Shown: positions 19,290 to 27,488 of the stretch, piece after piece
How positions within the stretch are numbered: position 1 is the stretch's first letter
Layout: each line of letters opens with the position of its first letter
Origin: Candidatus Nanopelagicales bacterium
GTDB lineage: Bacteria > Actinomycetota > Actinomycetes > S36-B12
DNA: 43,953 nucleotides
Assembly: GCA_017854795.1 (NCBI GenBank)
Contig: JAFMHB010000002.1
Span: 105,838 to 149,790 of the forward strand
Direction of reading: 5' to 3'
Position numbers and translations under genes: made by a program
The notes under the pieces: model-generated
The model's database searches: none
What the model was told of the DNA's origin: nothing
What the model saw: only the letters and a program-made list of their open reading frames with translations

Positions 19290-20178
19290 TTCGCGTGCGG
19301 GAGTTCTCTCAGTATTGGGAGCGGCTGTTCTTTTCGGTACCTCGGGTACAGCAAGTCAACTTTTGATCCCTGACGCAAGTTCAGCTTCGATTGCTGCGTG
19401 GAGACTCATTCTCGGTGCTATGGGCTTAGTGGTTTTGACTCGTGGTTTCGCTTTTTTACACCTGTACCGAATGCCACTCATTTGGCTCATGGGGCTTGGA
19501 GTGGCCGCGTTCCAATTCTTTTTCTTCCTCAGCGTCTCACTCGCTGGGGTGGCGGTCGGTACGTTGATCACGGTCTCGGCAGCGCCGTGGTGCACCGGAC
19601 TGCTTGGCTGGGCGTGGAATCGAGTGCGACCTAGTCGAGCATGGTGGTTCGCCACTTTCTTAGGCGTAATTGGTCTTGTTTTACTCGTGGGGCGGCCGAC
19701 TGAAGGTGATATCGAATTTGGTGGAATTGCGGCAGGATTAACCGCTGCCGCAAGTTATGCGGTATTTACCAATATCGGAACGCGACTCACAACAGAAGGG
19801 GCTTCTTCCACGTCAGTATTGGCTGCTTCGTTTGCGTTCAGCGCAGTCATTCTGCTCCCATTCGCCTTGACATCAGGCTCTTGGATCCTGACAGATGACG
19901 GAATTATGGCGGCCCTCTGGCTGGGTTTGATCGGAACCACTGTGGCTTACTGGTTGTTCGGTCGGGGAATGCGCGTCCTTAACGCGGGCACTATCGGGAC
20001 ACTGAATTTGGCTGAACCACTCGTTGCCACTATCTTGGCGTTATCAATTCTGGGTGAGGCAATATCAGCAATTGGCGTTGTTGGATGTTGCCTGATCCTT
20101 CTTGCACTGATTCTGCTCTCGCGATCGGTCACACATCAGGCACCACAAACGAAGAGATCGGATGTAGTCACAAGATGA
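19258..20178 (+). CDS. EamA/DMT family transporter
   Basis: The 306-residue protein has about ten transmembrane helices in two EamA repeats (residues ~15-140 and ~155-295). The first begins GVLSVLGAAVLFGTSGTASQ; the second repeats the pattern and ends with LAEPLVATILALSILGEAISAIGVVG, typical of drug/metabolite exporters. The substrate cannot be predicted. ATG 19258 is inside the end of corC (32-base overlap), and the stop overlaps era as ATGA, so it appears embedded in the operon. The usual actinobacterial neighbour at this point is a cytidine deaminase or era itself, so its presence is a local variation. Confidence 0.88.
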   Translation: MKQSSYVTPTSSRAGVLSVLGAAVLFGTSGTASQLLIPDASSASIAAWRLILGAMGLVVLTRGFAFLHLYRMPLIWLMGLGVAAFQFFFFLSVSLAGVAVGTLITVSAAPWCTGLLGWAWNRVRPSRAWWFATFLGVIGLVLLVGRPTEGDIEFGGIAAGLTAAASYAVFTNIGTRLTTEGASSTSVLAASFAFSAVILLPFALTSGSWILTDDGIMAALWLGLIGTTVAYWLFGRGMRVLNAGTIGTLNLAEPLVATILALSILGEAISAIGVVGCCLILLALILLSRSVTHQAPQTKRSDVVTR

Positions 20179-21098
20179 CGAGTGCAGATTTCAAGAGTGG
20201 GTTCGCAGCGATTGTTGGACGGCCAAATGCAGGGAAGTCCACGCTGCTCAATGCCGCTATGGGTAGCAAAATCGCGATAACTTCAGATCGCCCACAGACA
20301 ACCCGTCGGGTGATTCGGGCAATCATTACCAGACCCGATGGTCAGTTGATTTTGGTTGATACCCCGGGAATTCACCGCCCTCGAACCCTGCTAGGCCAAA
20401 GGCTCAATGACGAGGTTAAGGACACTTACTCGACCGTTGACGCCGTCGCACTGTGCATTCCAGCCAATGAAACGATCGGGCCGGGTGATCGATTCATTGC
20501 TACCTCAATTGCGGGATTGTCAAAAAGTATTAACTTTGCACTTGTTACAAAAACAGATCTCGTGAATCCTGAACAACTCATGAAACAGCTTCTGGCTGTT
20601 GCCAAGTTGGGCGAGGAAGTCGGGCTAAATTGGAACTCGATTATTCCGGTGTCTGCCAAATCAAATGATCAGGTCGACGTGGTGGTCAATGAACTGATGA
20701 ACGCTATGCCACCGGGACCGCAGTTTTTCCCCGAAGACACCGTGACTGATGAACCCGAAGAAATTTTCATTGCCGAGTTAATCCGTGAAGCGGCATTGAA
20801 AGGTGTCCAAGACGAGTTACCGCATTCAATTGCTGTCACCATCGAAGACATGTCATTGCGTGAAGATCGTCCAGAGAATTTCCCTCTCACAGATATTTAT
20901 GCGAATCTGTTCGTCGAACGCGATAGTCAAAAGGCGATTGTGATTGGTAAAGGTGGGTCAAGACTTAAGCGAGTTGGGACGGAATCCCGACTTGAAATTG
21001 AAAAATTTCTCGGTACGGCCGTCTTTTTGGACCTGCGGGTTAAAGTGGCCAAGGATTGGCAGCGAGATCCCAAGCAGTTACGTCGCCTTGGGTTCTGA
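20175..21098 (+). CDS. era: GTPase Era
   Basis: The 307-residue GTPase binds the 3' end of 16S rRNA and checks small-subunit assembly. The G domain shows GRPNAGKS (15-22), a TTRR-containing switch I, DTPGI (G3) and TKTD in place of NKxD (G4). The C-terminal KH domain has GKGGSRLKRVG. The protein ends KDWQRDPKQLRRLGF, as typical for actinobacterial Era. ATG 20175 overlaps the EamA stop; the open frame extends further upstream but without family similarity. The final 21 bases overlap the convergent AI-2E gene. Confidence 0.96.
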   Translation: MTSADFKSGFAAIVGRPNAGKSTLLNAAMGSKIAITSDRPQTTRRVIRAIITRPDGQLILVDTPGIHRPRTLLGQRLNDEVKDTYSTVDAVALCIPANETIGPGDRFIATSIAGLSKSINFALVTKTDLVNPEQLMKQLLAVAKLGEEVGLNWNSIIPVSAKSNDQVDVVVNELMNAMPPGPQFFPEDTVTDEPEEIFIAELIREAALKGVQDELPHSIAVTIEDMSLREDRPENFPLTDIYANLFVERDSQKAIVIGKGGSRLKRVGTESRLEIEKFLGTAVFLDLRVKVAKDWQRDPKQLRRLGF

Positions 21099-22289
21099 CT
21101 CTGGTTCTGATTCTGATTCATTTCGATCAAGAATAATTTCAACCGGCGTTCGCATTCGACGGGTCACGGTTCGCTTTTCAACCTCTGGGTGAAGTTCGTA
21201 TCGGTGGCCATAGGCCTCTACAACTGCGGTCACAATCGCCACCAGTGGGATTCCGATTATTGCCCCGATAGGTCCAAAGAGCGCAGCACCAACGAAAACT
21301 GAACCAAGGGCCACGCCCGAATTGATATCCATTGTTGCGGTTGAAATTCTCGGAGTGAAAACGTAATTTTCGACCTGTTGATAAACCGTTGCAAATATTA
21401 CGATCCACAAAATATCAATTGGTTGCTCAAAGGCAGCGAATAATGCGGGGAGCGCAACACCGATGTACGTTCCTATCGTGGGGATGAATTGACTGACCAA
21501 TCCTGCAAAAATTCCCATGGGTAACCAATAAGGAATGTCGATTAAGTAGAAGAATGCGACATGTGCGGCAGCTGAGAGTGATGCAAGAGCTAGTTTGGAG
21601 ATCAGGAATCCGCCGGCTTTGCGTACCGAAATATCCCAGACATTGATAAAGACCAATTGTCGATTGTGGGGGAGCCAACCAGCAATGAATCGCTTGATTC
21701 GTGGGCTATCCGCGGCGAAGTAGAAGCTAAAGACCAGCACGGTTAGCAAACTGAATGCGACACCAAGAACGCTGAACACGACTCCGAAGATTCCGCCGGC
21801 GAGTGACCCGGCGATTACCGTGATCTGTTCGGTTGTGAGGTTCAAGTTTGAGGTAATTTCAACGGGGTCAATATTTGCCTCGAATGTTGAATTGAGCCAT
21901 CGAACTAGGTCCAAAATCAAAGTTGGAATGGCAGCAATGAGTTCCGCGATTTGGGTTGCCAGCGCTCCGCCGAATAGGGCAATGAACCCACCAATTAAGG
22001 CGATTCCAGTGACGGCCACAATCGTGGTGGCGAGCCCGCGTCTCATGCCTCGTTCGGCGAGTCCGGTGACGATTGGATCGATGGAGATGGCTAGCAGCCA
22101 AGCGAGTAGCAGGTTGAATAAGAATCCGGCAAGGAGCGAGAAGGACCAGGTAACTACCTGAAATATCAGTACACCGATCAGAATAAAAAGAATGGACCTT
22201 CTCAGAAACTTCGGTTCAAAGGCAATAAACGCAATATTGCTCTTGAGATGTTCGGAATCATCCTTCGGATCCGTTTCCTGCTCAGACAT
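21078..22289 (-). CDS. AI-2E family permease
   Basis: The 403-residue protein has about eight hydrophobic helices and the AI-2E transporter family pattern: a paired-helix N-terminus (ILFILIGVLIFQVVTWSF), a soluble middle, and a C-terminal block with FIPTIGTYIGVALPALFA and GALFGPIGAIIGIPLVAIVTA. Family members have been linked to autoinducer-2 export or Na+/H+ exchange; the substrate here is open. I chose ATG 22289, with GGAG on the minus strand just upstream, instead of the longer frame. The C-terminal tail (SESEPESEP) is encoded by hexamer repeats that overlap the end of era. It interrupts the usual era-recO neighbourhood. Confidence 0.9.
   Translation of the reverse strand: MSEQETDPKDDSEHLKSNIAFIAFEPKFLRRSILFILIGVLIFQVVTWSFSLLAGFLFNLLLAWLLAISIDPIVTGLAERGMRRGLATTIVAVTGIALIGGFIALFGGALATQIAELIAAIPTLILDLVRWLNSTFEANIDPVEITSNLNLTTEQITVIAGSLAGGIFGVVFSVLGVAFSLLTVLVFSFYFAADSPRIKRFIAGWLPHNRQLVFINVWDISVRKAGGFLISKLALASLSAAAHVAFFYLIDIPYWLPMGIFAGLVSQFIPTIGTYIGVALPALFAAFEQPIDILWIVIFATVYQQVENYVFTPRISTATMDINSGVALGSVFVGAALFGPIGAIIGIPLVAIVTAVVEAYGHRYELHPEVEKRTVTRRMRTPVEIILDRNESESEPESEPKAT
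21094..21117. repeat. Hexamer tandem repeat at the era / AI-2E junction
   Basis: Four units, TCTGAC, TCTGGT, TCTGAT and TCTGAT, lie in tandem. The era stop codon is inside the first unit. On the minus strand the units encode the Ser/Glu/Pro-rich tail of the AI-2E permease. Confidence 0.7.
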
Positions 22290-22337
22290 GCCACTCCTGA
22301 CTGGAAATATGACGCGGATATCTGGTGCATAGCCGCC

Positions 22338-22343
22338 TAGAAT
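22338..22343 (+). promoter_or_regulatory. Probable -10 element of recO (leaderless)
   Basis: TAGAAT lies five bases before GTG 22349, with no Shine-Dalgarno. Transcription would start at or next to the start codon. No clear -35. Confidence 0.55.
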
Positions 22344-22348
22344 GTAGT

Positions 22349-23113
22349 GTGCCAGTTTATCGTGATGAAGCAGTAGTTCTTCGCGCTCAGAAACTAGGCG
22401 AGTCCGATCGAATCGTGACGCTGTTAACGCGTAGCCATGGCCGAGTTCGAGCGGTTGCCCGTGGGGTTCGTAAAACCTCGAGTCGAATCGGTGGTCGGTT
22501 AGAGCCATTCGCCCATGTTGACATTCAGCTGTACACGGGAAAGTCCCTGGAGAGTGTCACCCAAGTTGAAAGCATTGCTGCAATGGGTGGCCAACTTTCA
22601 TCAGATTATGTTGCTTGGACCTCGGGCACCGCAATGCTAGAAACTGCCGAGCGACTCACTCCGCAGGAAGGTGAACCGGCTGTTCCTCAATTCGCATTGC
22701 TTGTCTCGGGGCTTCGATCACTCACGGCCAGAGAGCACGACCCACGGCTGATACTGGACAGCTACTTACTTCGCTCACTCGCCGTTGCGGGTTGGTCTCC
22801 CTCATTTCATGACTGTGCTCAATGCGGGAGTGGGGGACCGCATCGCGCTTTCGCAATTGCCGCCGGCGGGATTGTCTGTGACGTGTGTCGACCACCCGGC
22901 TCGGCCGCGCCCAAGCCGGAAACAATCGAGTTGTTGGGAGCGTTGTTATCGGGTGAATGGGAGCGAGCAGATGTAAGTGAGTCACGTTCACGCACCGAGG
23001 CAAGTGGACTGATCGCTGCTTTCCTACAGTGGCACCTTGATCGAGGACTGAAGTCGCTGCCATTGGTTGACCGTAAGACTGCGGGAGTTAAATCCGTTGG
23101 GGGAGTGGCGTGA
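22349..23113 (+). CDS. recO: DNA repair protein RecO
   Basis: The 254-residue protein loads RecA in the RecFOR pathway and anneals SSB-coated strands. It opens [27 protein letters not shown], matching the actinobacterial RecO N-terminus (OB-fold domain), which fixes GTG 22349 as the start. A zinc-binding region with two CxxC pairs (CAQC and CDVC) lies at about residues 158-190. The stop overlaps uppS (GTGA), and recO-uppS is a conserved pair in mycobacteria. Confidence 0.95.
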   Translation: MPVYRDEAVVLRAQKLGESDRIVTLLTRSHGRVRAVARGVRKTSSRIGGRLEPFAHVDIQLYTGKSLESVTQVESIAAMGGQLSSDYVAWTSGTAMLETAERLTPQEGEPAVPQFALLVSGLRSLTAREHDPRLILDSYLLRSLAVAGWSPSFHDCAQCGSGGPHRAFAIAAGGIVCDVCRPPGSAAPKPETIELLGALLSGEWERADVSESRSRTEASGLIAAFLQWHLDRGLKSLPLVDRKTAGVKSVGGVA

Positions 23114-23877
23114 AGAAGCCCTATGCGCTGCCCCCTGCTCACGTAAGTGGTGCGAAGCCACCACAATTGCCGAAAAATCTGATTCCTGCACATATTGCAG
23201 TCGTTATGGATGGCAATGGGCGATGGGCTCAGGAGCGTGGATTACCGCGAACGGCAGGTCATGAAGCGGGTGAGGCCAGTCTCCTTGATTGTGTCCACGG
23301 CGCCCTTGAGCTGGGAGTGGGCTGGCTCTCCGCCTACGCGTTTTCAACTGAGAATTGGCGCAGGTCACCGGAGGAAGTTCGGTTCCTCATGGGGTTCAAT
23401 CGTGATGTAATCCGTCGGCGCCGTGATGAACTTAATGACCTTGGAGTGCGGATCCGTTGGGCCGGTCGCCGACCAAAACTGTGGCGAAGTGTGATCAAGG
23501 AACTCGAAGAAGCAGAAGTACTAACCGCGAAGAACAACAAGTTAACCCTCACCATGTGCGTTAACTACGGCGGTAGAGCCGAGATCACCGACGCGGTTCA
23601 GCAAATTGCAGCCAAGGTTGCAGCGGGCAAAATTAACCCAGGAAAAATTACCGAGCGCACGATTGCATCGCATCTCGATGAAAGCGATATGCCCGACGTG
23701 GATTTATTCGTGCGCAGCTCAGGTGAGCAACGAATGAGCAATTTTTTGATATGGCAGTCAGCGTATGCTGAATTCGTTTTCCTCGACACACTCTGGCCAG
23801 ATTTTGATCGCAGGCAATTGTGGGAAGCATGTGAGATCTATGCATCCCGAAATCGGCGCTATGGCGGCGCTAGTTAA
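23110..23877 (+). CDS. uppS: Polyprenyl diphosphate synthase (UppS family)
   Basis: The 255-residue cis-prenyltransferase extends allylic diphosphates with isopentenyl diphosphate to make the lipid carrier for cell-wall synthesis. MDGNGRWAQ (catalytic Asp34) and RTAGHEAG form the diphosphate-binding region; [13 protein letters not shown] is conserved; [23 protein letters not shown] closes the active site. Its position after recO matches mycobacterial Rv2361c, a decaprenyl diphosphate synthase, so the product could be decaprenyl or undecaprenyl diphosphate. The last 4 bases overlap the convergent zur gene. Confidence 0.94.
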   Translation: MKKPYALPPAHVSGAKPPQLPKNLIPAHIAVVMDGNGRWAQERGLPRTAGHEAGEASLLDCVHGALELGVGWLSAYAFSTENWRRSPEEVRFLMGFNRDVIRRRRDELNDLGVRIRWAGRRPKLWRSVIKELEEAEVLTAKNNKLTLTMCVNYGGRAEITDAVQQIAAKVAAGKINPGKITERTIASHLDESDMPDVDLFVRSSGEQRMSNFLIWQSAYAEFVFLDTLWPDFDRRQLWEACEIYASRNRRYGGAS

Positions 23878-24263
23878 CTGCAGTTGGGACAAAGTCCAAA
23901 GATTTCAAGTGTGTGACTCACTTCAGTAAAACCATGGGTTGTTGAAATCGACTCAGCCCAATGTTCTACGGCTGGTCCTTCTACTTCCACGGTAAACCCG
24001 CATTTGCGGCAGACTAAATGATGATGATGCGCGTCACTGCAGAGTCGGTACACGGATTCACCATCTTCGCGCACAATAACGTCGACGTCTCCCGCTGAAC
24101 TGAGTGACTGCAAAGTGCGATACACCGTTGCCAGGCCAACACTGTCGCCACGCTCCCGCAGGTACTCATGGATTTCTTGCGTTGATCGAAAGTCGTCTAA
24201 CTCAGTTAAAGCTTCTGCGACTGCTGTGCGCTGCTTTGTGGTGCGAACTCCTACGGTTGCCAT
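23874..24263 (-). CDS. zur: Fur-family zinc regulator, probably Zur
   Basis: The 129-residue regulator has a winged helix (about 1-80, with [24 protein letters not shown] as recognition region) and a dimerisation domain with [11 protein letters not shown] and a final CPNC, two CxxC pairs that hold structural zinc. It is the last gene of the znuA-znuB-znuC-zur unit. A Fur-type palindrome lies on the znuA promoter, so repression of its own operon at high zinc is likely. The position next to uppS agrees with mycobacterial zur (furB). Assignment to Zur rather than Fur rests on context. Confidence 0.9.
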   Translation of the reverse strand: MATVGVRTTKQRTAVAEALTELDDFRSTQEIHEYLRERGDSVGLATVYRTLQSLSSAGDVDVIVREDGESVYRLCSDAHHHHLVCRKCGFTVEVEGPAVEHWAESISTTHGFTEVSHTLEIFGLCPNCS

Positions 24264-24273
24264 GTCAAAGACC

Positions 24274-25086
24274 TTAATGCGAATGATCGTCTAGGTGGTG
24301 TTCGGTGGGTAATAGAAAATCCGTGGCCTTGTGTTCATGGAGTGATCCCAGACCGTATGCATTGGTGAGATTCTCCGTGGTCAGGACATCTGCAGGTTTA
24401 CCGCAAGCAACAACTCGCCCGGCAGTAAGAATTACGTGGTCAGCGGCCCTGGCTTCCTCAAGATCATGGGTGGTCAGAACAACTGAGCAACCGCGTTCTG
24501 GTTCCTCGTGAATGATCGAGTCAATTGTTTTAGCGGAAGTAATATCTAAACCGGTGAGGGGTTCATCCAACAAGAGAATCGCATGGTCTTGAGCGATCCC
24601 TTGGGCAACATAGACCCGTTGCCGCTGCCCACCCGAGAGTTCAGTGAGATGGCGTTTGCCGAGATCTCTTATTTTCAATCGCTCCATGGCGGAGGCGACA
24701 TTCTTCTTATCCTCTTTGGATGCTCTGCCAAAAAGTCCTAATCCCGGGTATCGAGCCATAGCAACTGCCTCGGCCACGGTGAGCGGCGTGCCGGTGGGCA
24801 CTGTCGTGTACTGCAGAACATAGGAAATCTGAGATTGGCTGTTTAGCGGAGTGTTTTCAAGCACGGTGAGCGTGCCGCTGCTCACAGGGAGCAGACCTGC
24901 AATTGCGTGAAGAAGGGTTGACTTTCCACTGCCATTGGGTCCGATAATCGCTGTGATTTTTCCCTGCGGGATCGTGAAATCTGATGCCGCGAGGGCAATA
25001 TGCGAACCGCGAGCAATGACAACGTCGTGGCCAACGACAACATTAGACACAACATTAGACACGACATTAGACACAACATTAGACAT
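24274..25086 (-). CDS. znuC: Zinc ABC transporter ATP-binding protein
   Basis: The 270-residue ATPase powers zinc import. Walker A is GPNGSGKST, the Q-loop sits in YVLQYTTVP, the signature is LSGGQRQR, Walker B is ILLLDEP and the H-loop is VVLTTHD. The N-terminus is unusual: MSNVV is followed by further SNVV copies encoded by four 12-base tandem repeats, so any of four in-frame start codons (25086, 25074, 25062, 25050) could be used. The C-terminus is His-rich (EHHLDDHSH), which fits metal handling. The start overlaps the end of znuB by 8 bases, suggesting translational coupling. Confidence 0.92.
   Translation of the reverse strand: MSNVVSNVVSNVVSNVVVGHDVVIARGSHIALAASDFTIPQGKITAIIGPNGSGKSTLLHAIAGLLPVSSGTLTVLENTPLNSQSQISYVLQYTTVPTGTPLTVAEAVAMARYPGLGLFGRASKEDKKNVASAMERLKIRDLGKRHLTELSGGQRQRVYVAQGIAQDHAILLLDEPLTGLDITSAKTIDSIIHEEPERGCSVVLTTHDLEEARAADHVILTAGRVVACGKPADVLTTENLTNAYGLGSLHEHKATDFLLPTEHHLDDHSH
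25039..25086 (-). repeat. Four 12-bp in-frame tandem repeats at the znuC start
   Basis: Units on the plus strand are AACATTAGACAC (25039-25050 and 25051-25062), GACATTAGACAC (25063-25074) and AACATTAGACAT (25075-25086). On the minus strand each unit encodes a (M/V)SNV segment, and each begins with an in-frame ATG or GTG. The znuB stop codon lies within the first translated unit. Confidence 0.95.
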
Positions 25087-25921
25087 GGGATAACACCCTC
25101 TCGCGTCGAAGTGTTCGCAAACGAGTAAACGCCAAAACGATGAAGAAGAGCACTATGGGGACAATTGCCATGGTGGCGGATCCCGCCGTGTTGAGGTGGT
25201 AGCTCAGAGTGAGACCGATCCAAACGGAAAACACTGAAATGATCGCTGCGGTGAGCATCATGCGAGGAACGGTTCGCGAGATGAGAGCCGCTGTCGCGGG
25301 TGGCCCAACGAGTAGGCCGAAGACGAGAAGTGTTCCTACAGACTGGAAGCTTCCAATTACTGCAGCGGCGATAAGAACCAGTAGGGCGGCGTGTGCTCGA
25401 CCTGGATTTAGGCCCCACAGTTGTGCTTTGTCAGCGTTAAATGACAATGCGAGCAACGGTCGATAAAACAGGGTGGCCGCCGAGATCACAACAACAGCCA
25501 AAGCGGCCTGAATCATCAAGTCTTGGGCGGTTACCCCGAGGGCGTCGCCAAACAGGATGGTGGTGAGACTCCCCGAGTATGAATCAACCCTGGAAATAAT
25601 GATCACGCCGAGTGCGAGCATTCCGACGAAAAGCAAACCGATCGAAGTGTCTTCACTTAGCGCCGTTTGCCGGTTCACCAGTTCAATGGCCAGCACCATG
25701 ACGAGTGCTGCTGCGGCAGCGCCGAGAAGTGGATTGACGTCAAAGACCACAGCCGCTGCAATGCCAGGAACTATTCCGTGAACAAAGGCGTCACCAAAGA
25801 AGCTCATGCCGCGAAGAACCAACCACGTTCCGACAACTGCGGTCATGAGTCCAGCGAGGATTCCACCGGCTAAGGCACGCTGTTGAAACCCAAGAGCAAA
25901 CGGGTCAAGAATCCATTCCAC
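25079..25921 (-). CDS. znuB: Zinc ABC transporter permease
   Basis: The 280-residue ABC-3 family permease has about eight hydrophobic helices. FALGFQQRALAGGILAGLMTAVVGTWLVLRGMSFFGDAF is the classic N-terminal block of ZnuB/MntB proteins, and FQSVGTLLVFGLLVGPPATA is the conserved segment that contacts the ATPase. It forms the channel for metal delivered by ZnuA. It starts 4 bases after znuA ends and overlaps znuC. Confidence 0.94.
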   Translation of the reverse strand: MEWILDPFALGFQQRALAGGILAGLMTAVVGTWLVLRGMSFFGDAFVHGIVPGIAAAVVFDVNPLLGAAAAALVMVLAIELVNRQTALSEDTSIGLLFVGMLALGVIIISRVDSYSGSLTTILFGDALGVTAQDLMIQAALAVVVISAATLFYRPLLALSFNADKAQLWGLNPGRAHAALLVLIAAAVIGSFQSVGTLLVFGLLVGPPATAALISRTVPRMMLTAAIISVFSVWIGLTLSYHLNTAGSATMAIVPIVLFFIVLAFTRLRTLRRERVLSHV

Positions 25922-25925
25922 CAGG

Positions 25926-26942
25926 TCAGCCTTGCAGACCCTCCGCTATCAGCTGTGCATTGGTCCGCATCATGTCAATGTAAGTGGCTGCGGGTGAGCC
26001 TGGCTCCCCAAGGCTCCCGATGTAGAGTGCAATAACGTTAATGTTGGTGCCCGACTCTGCTGCAACGGCTTCAGCCAAGGCGGTTGGCGAAGATGTGTTC
26101 GAGAAAATTGCAGTAATGCCCTCGGCTTTGATGGTCGCAACCAGTGCGGCCAGATCTGCTGAACTGGGCTCAGCCAAGGTGGTTCCTGCTGGGATAACGG
26201 TCCCTGCGATCTCGTAACCGTAAGCATCGGCTAGGTATCCCAATGCTTCATGGTCGGTGACAAGTATTCGCTTGTCGGCAGGGACTGACTCGAGCAATGC
26301 GCGAACGTCACCTTCGGCTGCCCGGATTTCCGTTGCCGTTGTCTGAGCACATGCGGTGTACGCCTCATCACCTGTCGCTGTCGTGAGTTCGGCACCAATG
26401 AGCTCAGCGGCTGTTGCCATGCGATTCATGTCAAACCAGAAGTGTGGATCCAATGATCCGTGATCGTCGTGACCCTCTTCGTCTGAGTGACCCTCTTCCG
26501 AATGTGATCCAGCCCCAAATTCAATGGGGTCAAGTAAAGGTGCAACTTCGAAGATATTTGCGCCGTCACTCCTTGCATTTGCAAGCGAGTCGGTCAATCC
26601 ACTTTCCAGATCTAAACCATTAACTACTACCAGGTCAGCGCTGATCATGGATGCGATCTGATCTGATGAGGCCGAGAAATCATGGGGGTCGACACCATTG
26701 GGCATCAGGACGTCAACGTTTCCGCCGGCGCAGAGCACAATTTCACTCGTGACATCTCCGAGCATGGTGGTGGTTGCGACGACCGAGGCGCTTGCAGCGA
26801 CTTCCGCAGACTCTGATGCGGTCTCGATGGCACTTGGAGCATTGGTTGGCTCGGTCGTGGCGGTGTCAGAACTTGAGCATGCGGCGAGGATTAGGGCTGA
26901 AGCGGCAAGGGCGCTTAGGAGAGCAGTTTTTGTCGGAGTCAT
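25926..26942 (-). CDS. znuA: Zinc-binding lipoprotein ZnuA
   Basis: The 338-residue cluster A-I solute-binding protein has a lipoprotein signal peptide (LILAAC, lipid-anchored Cys22) followed by a Ser/Thr/Ala-rich linker. The first metal His is in DPHDFSASSDQ (His87). A His/Asp/Glu-rich loop (about 145-162, SHSEEGHSDEEGHDDHG) and DPHFW follow; such loops mark zinc- rather than manganese-binding members. It would capture zinc at the cell surface for ZnuBC. The ATG at 26942 lies six bases after a -10 hexamer, so the message is probably leaderless. Confidence 0.95.
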   Translation of the reverse strand: MTPTKTALLSALAASALILAACSSSDTATTEPTNAPSAIETASESAEVAASASVVATTTMLGDVTSEIVLCAGGNVDVLMPNGVDPHDFSASSDQIASMISADLVVVNGLDLESGLTDSLANARSDGANIFEVAPLLDPIEFGAGSHSEEGHSDEEGHDDHGSLDPHFWFDMNRMATAAELIGAELTTATGDEAYTACAQTTATEIRAAEGDVRALLESVPADKRILVTDHEALGYLADAYGYEIAGTVIPAGTTLAEPSSADLAALVATIKAEGITAIFSNTSSPTALAEAVAAESGTNINVIALYIGSLGEPGSPAATYIDMMRTNAQLIAEGLQG

Positions 26943-26948
26943 GATCCC

Positions 26949-26977
26949 AACATAAACTTAATGATAATGATTGTCAA
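26949..26977 (-). promoter_or_regulatory. znuA promoter with Zur-type operator
   Basis: On the minus strand TTGACA (26977-26972), a 17-base spacer and TATGTT (26954-26949) form a strong promoter whose start point falls at the ATG of znuA. The palindrome TGACAATCATTATCA (26976-26962) fits the pattern TGA-N-AAT-N-ATT-N-TCA of Fur/Zur boxes and covers the -35 and part of the spacer. Bound repressor would block RNA polymerase. Confidence 0.85.
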
Positions 26978-26989
26978 GTGCAATAAGAT

Positions 26990-27409
26990 TTAGAATGATC
27001 CACCGAGTTTGAGGATTGACATTCCCACCAAAGCCCCAACGACCAGAATTCGCATAAAGCGACGACCCGAACTCAACAGTGGCCAAGACAATGCCAGGAG
27101 CCAGCCGAGGAATGCGGCGACAATGAGTAGGAAGATCGCGCCCAACCAAGCCCATGAATCACTGAGAACCAAACCGAGAAGCAATGAGGAACCCAAGCCC
27201 ACAACAAGGAGCCAACGTGGGGCTGCGGTCACACGTGCCAAGACGGGGAAACTCTTGCGCTCAAAGGCAGCCCGACGTGGGCTTGATGAGTATTTGGGTG
27301 CCTTGGGAGCGCGAGGTGCCGCAGGCTGATTGCTCCCTGATGTGAATTGGGGACCACGGGGACCGCGAACACCACCGGTTTTTTTTGGATCCTTTTTGTC
27401 CTTGGCCAC
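26990..27409 (-). CDS. Small membrane protein, DUF6703-like
   Basis: The 139-residue protein has a basic, Pro/Gly-rich cytoplasmic N-terminus (about 1-60) and three hydrophobic helices (about 63-135). FLGWLLALSWPLLSSGRRFMRILVV resembles an actinobacterial family of unknown function that I recall as DUF6703. GTG 27409 follows a strong AGGAGGG (27417-27423). The gene is divergent from the monooxygenase-like gene and ends about 50 bases before the znuA start on the same strand. No function can be assigned. Confidence 0.7.
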   Translation of the reverse strand: MAKDKKDPKKTGGVRGPRGPQFTSGSNQPAAPRAPKAPKYSSSPRRAAFERKSFPVLARVTAAPRWLLVVGLGSSLLLGLVLSDSWAWLGAIFLLIVAAFLGWLLALSWPLLSSGRRFMRILVVGALVGMSILKLGGSF

Positions 27410-27476
27410 GGCTATTCCCTCCTAGTGAAAGCGAGTCCGAGTGAAAACCCGGCGCTAGTCGAACTCTAGTGCGCGT

Positions 27477-27482
27477 TAATGT
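27477..27482 (+). promoter_or_regulatory. Probable -10 element of the monooxygenase-like gene (leaderless)
   Basis: TAATGT lies six bases before ATG 27489, without a Shine-Dalgarno. Confidence 0.45.
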
Positions 27483-27488
27483 TCACAG

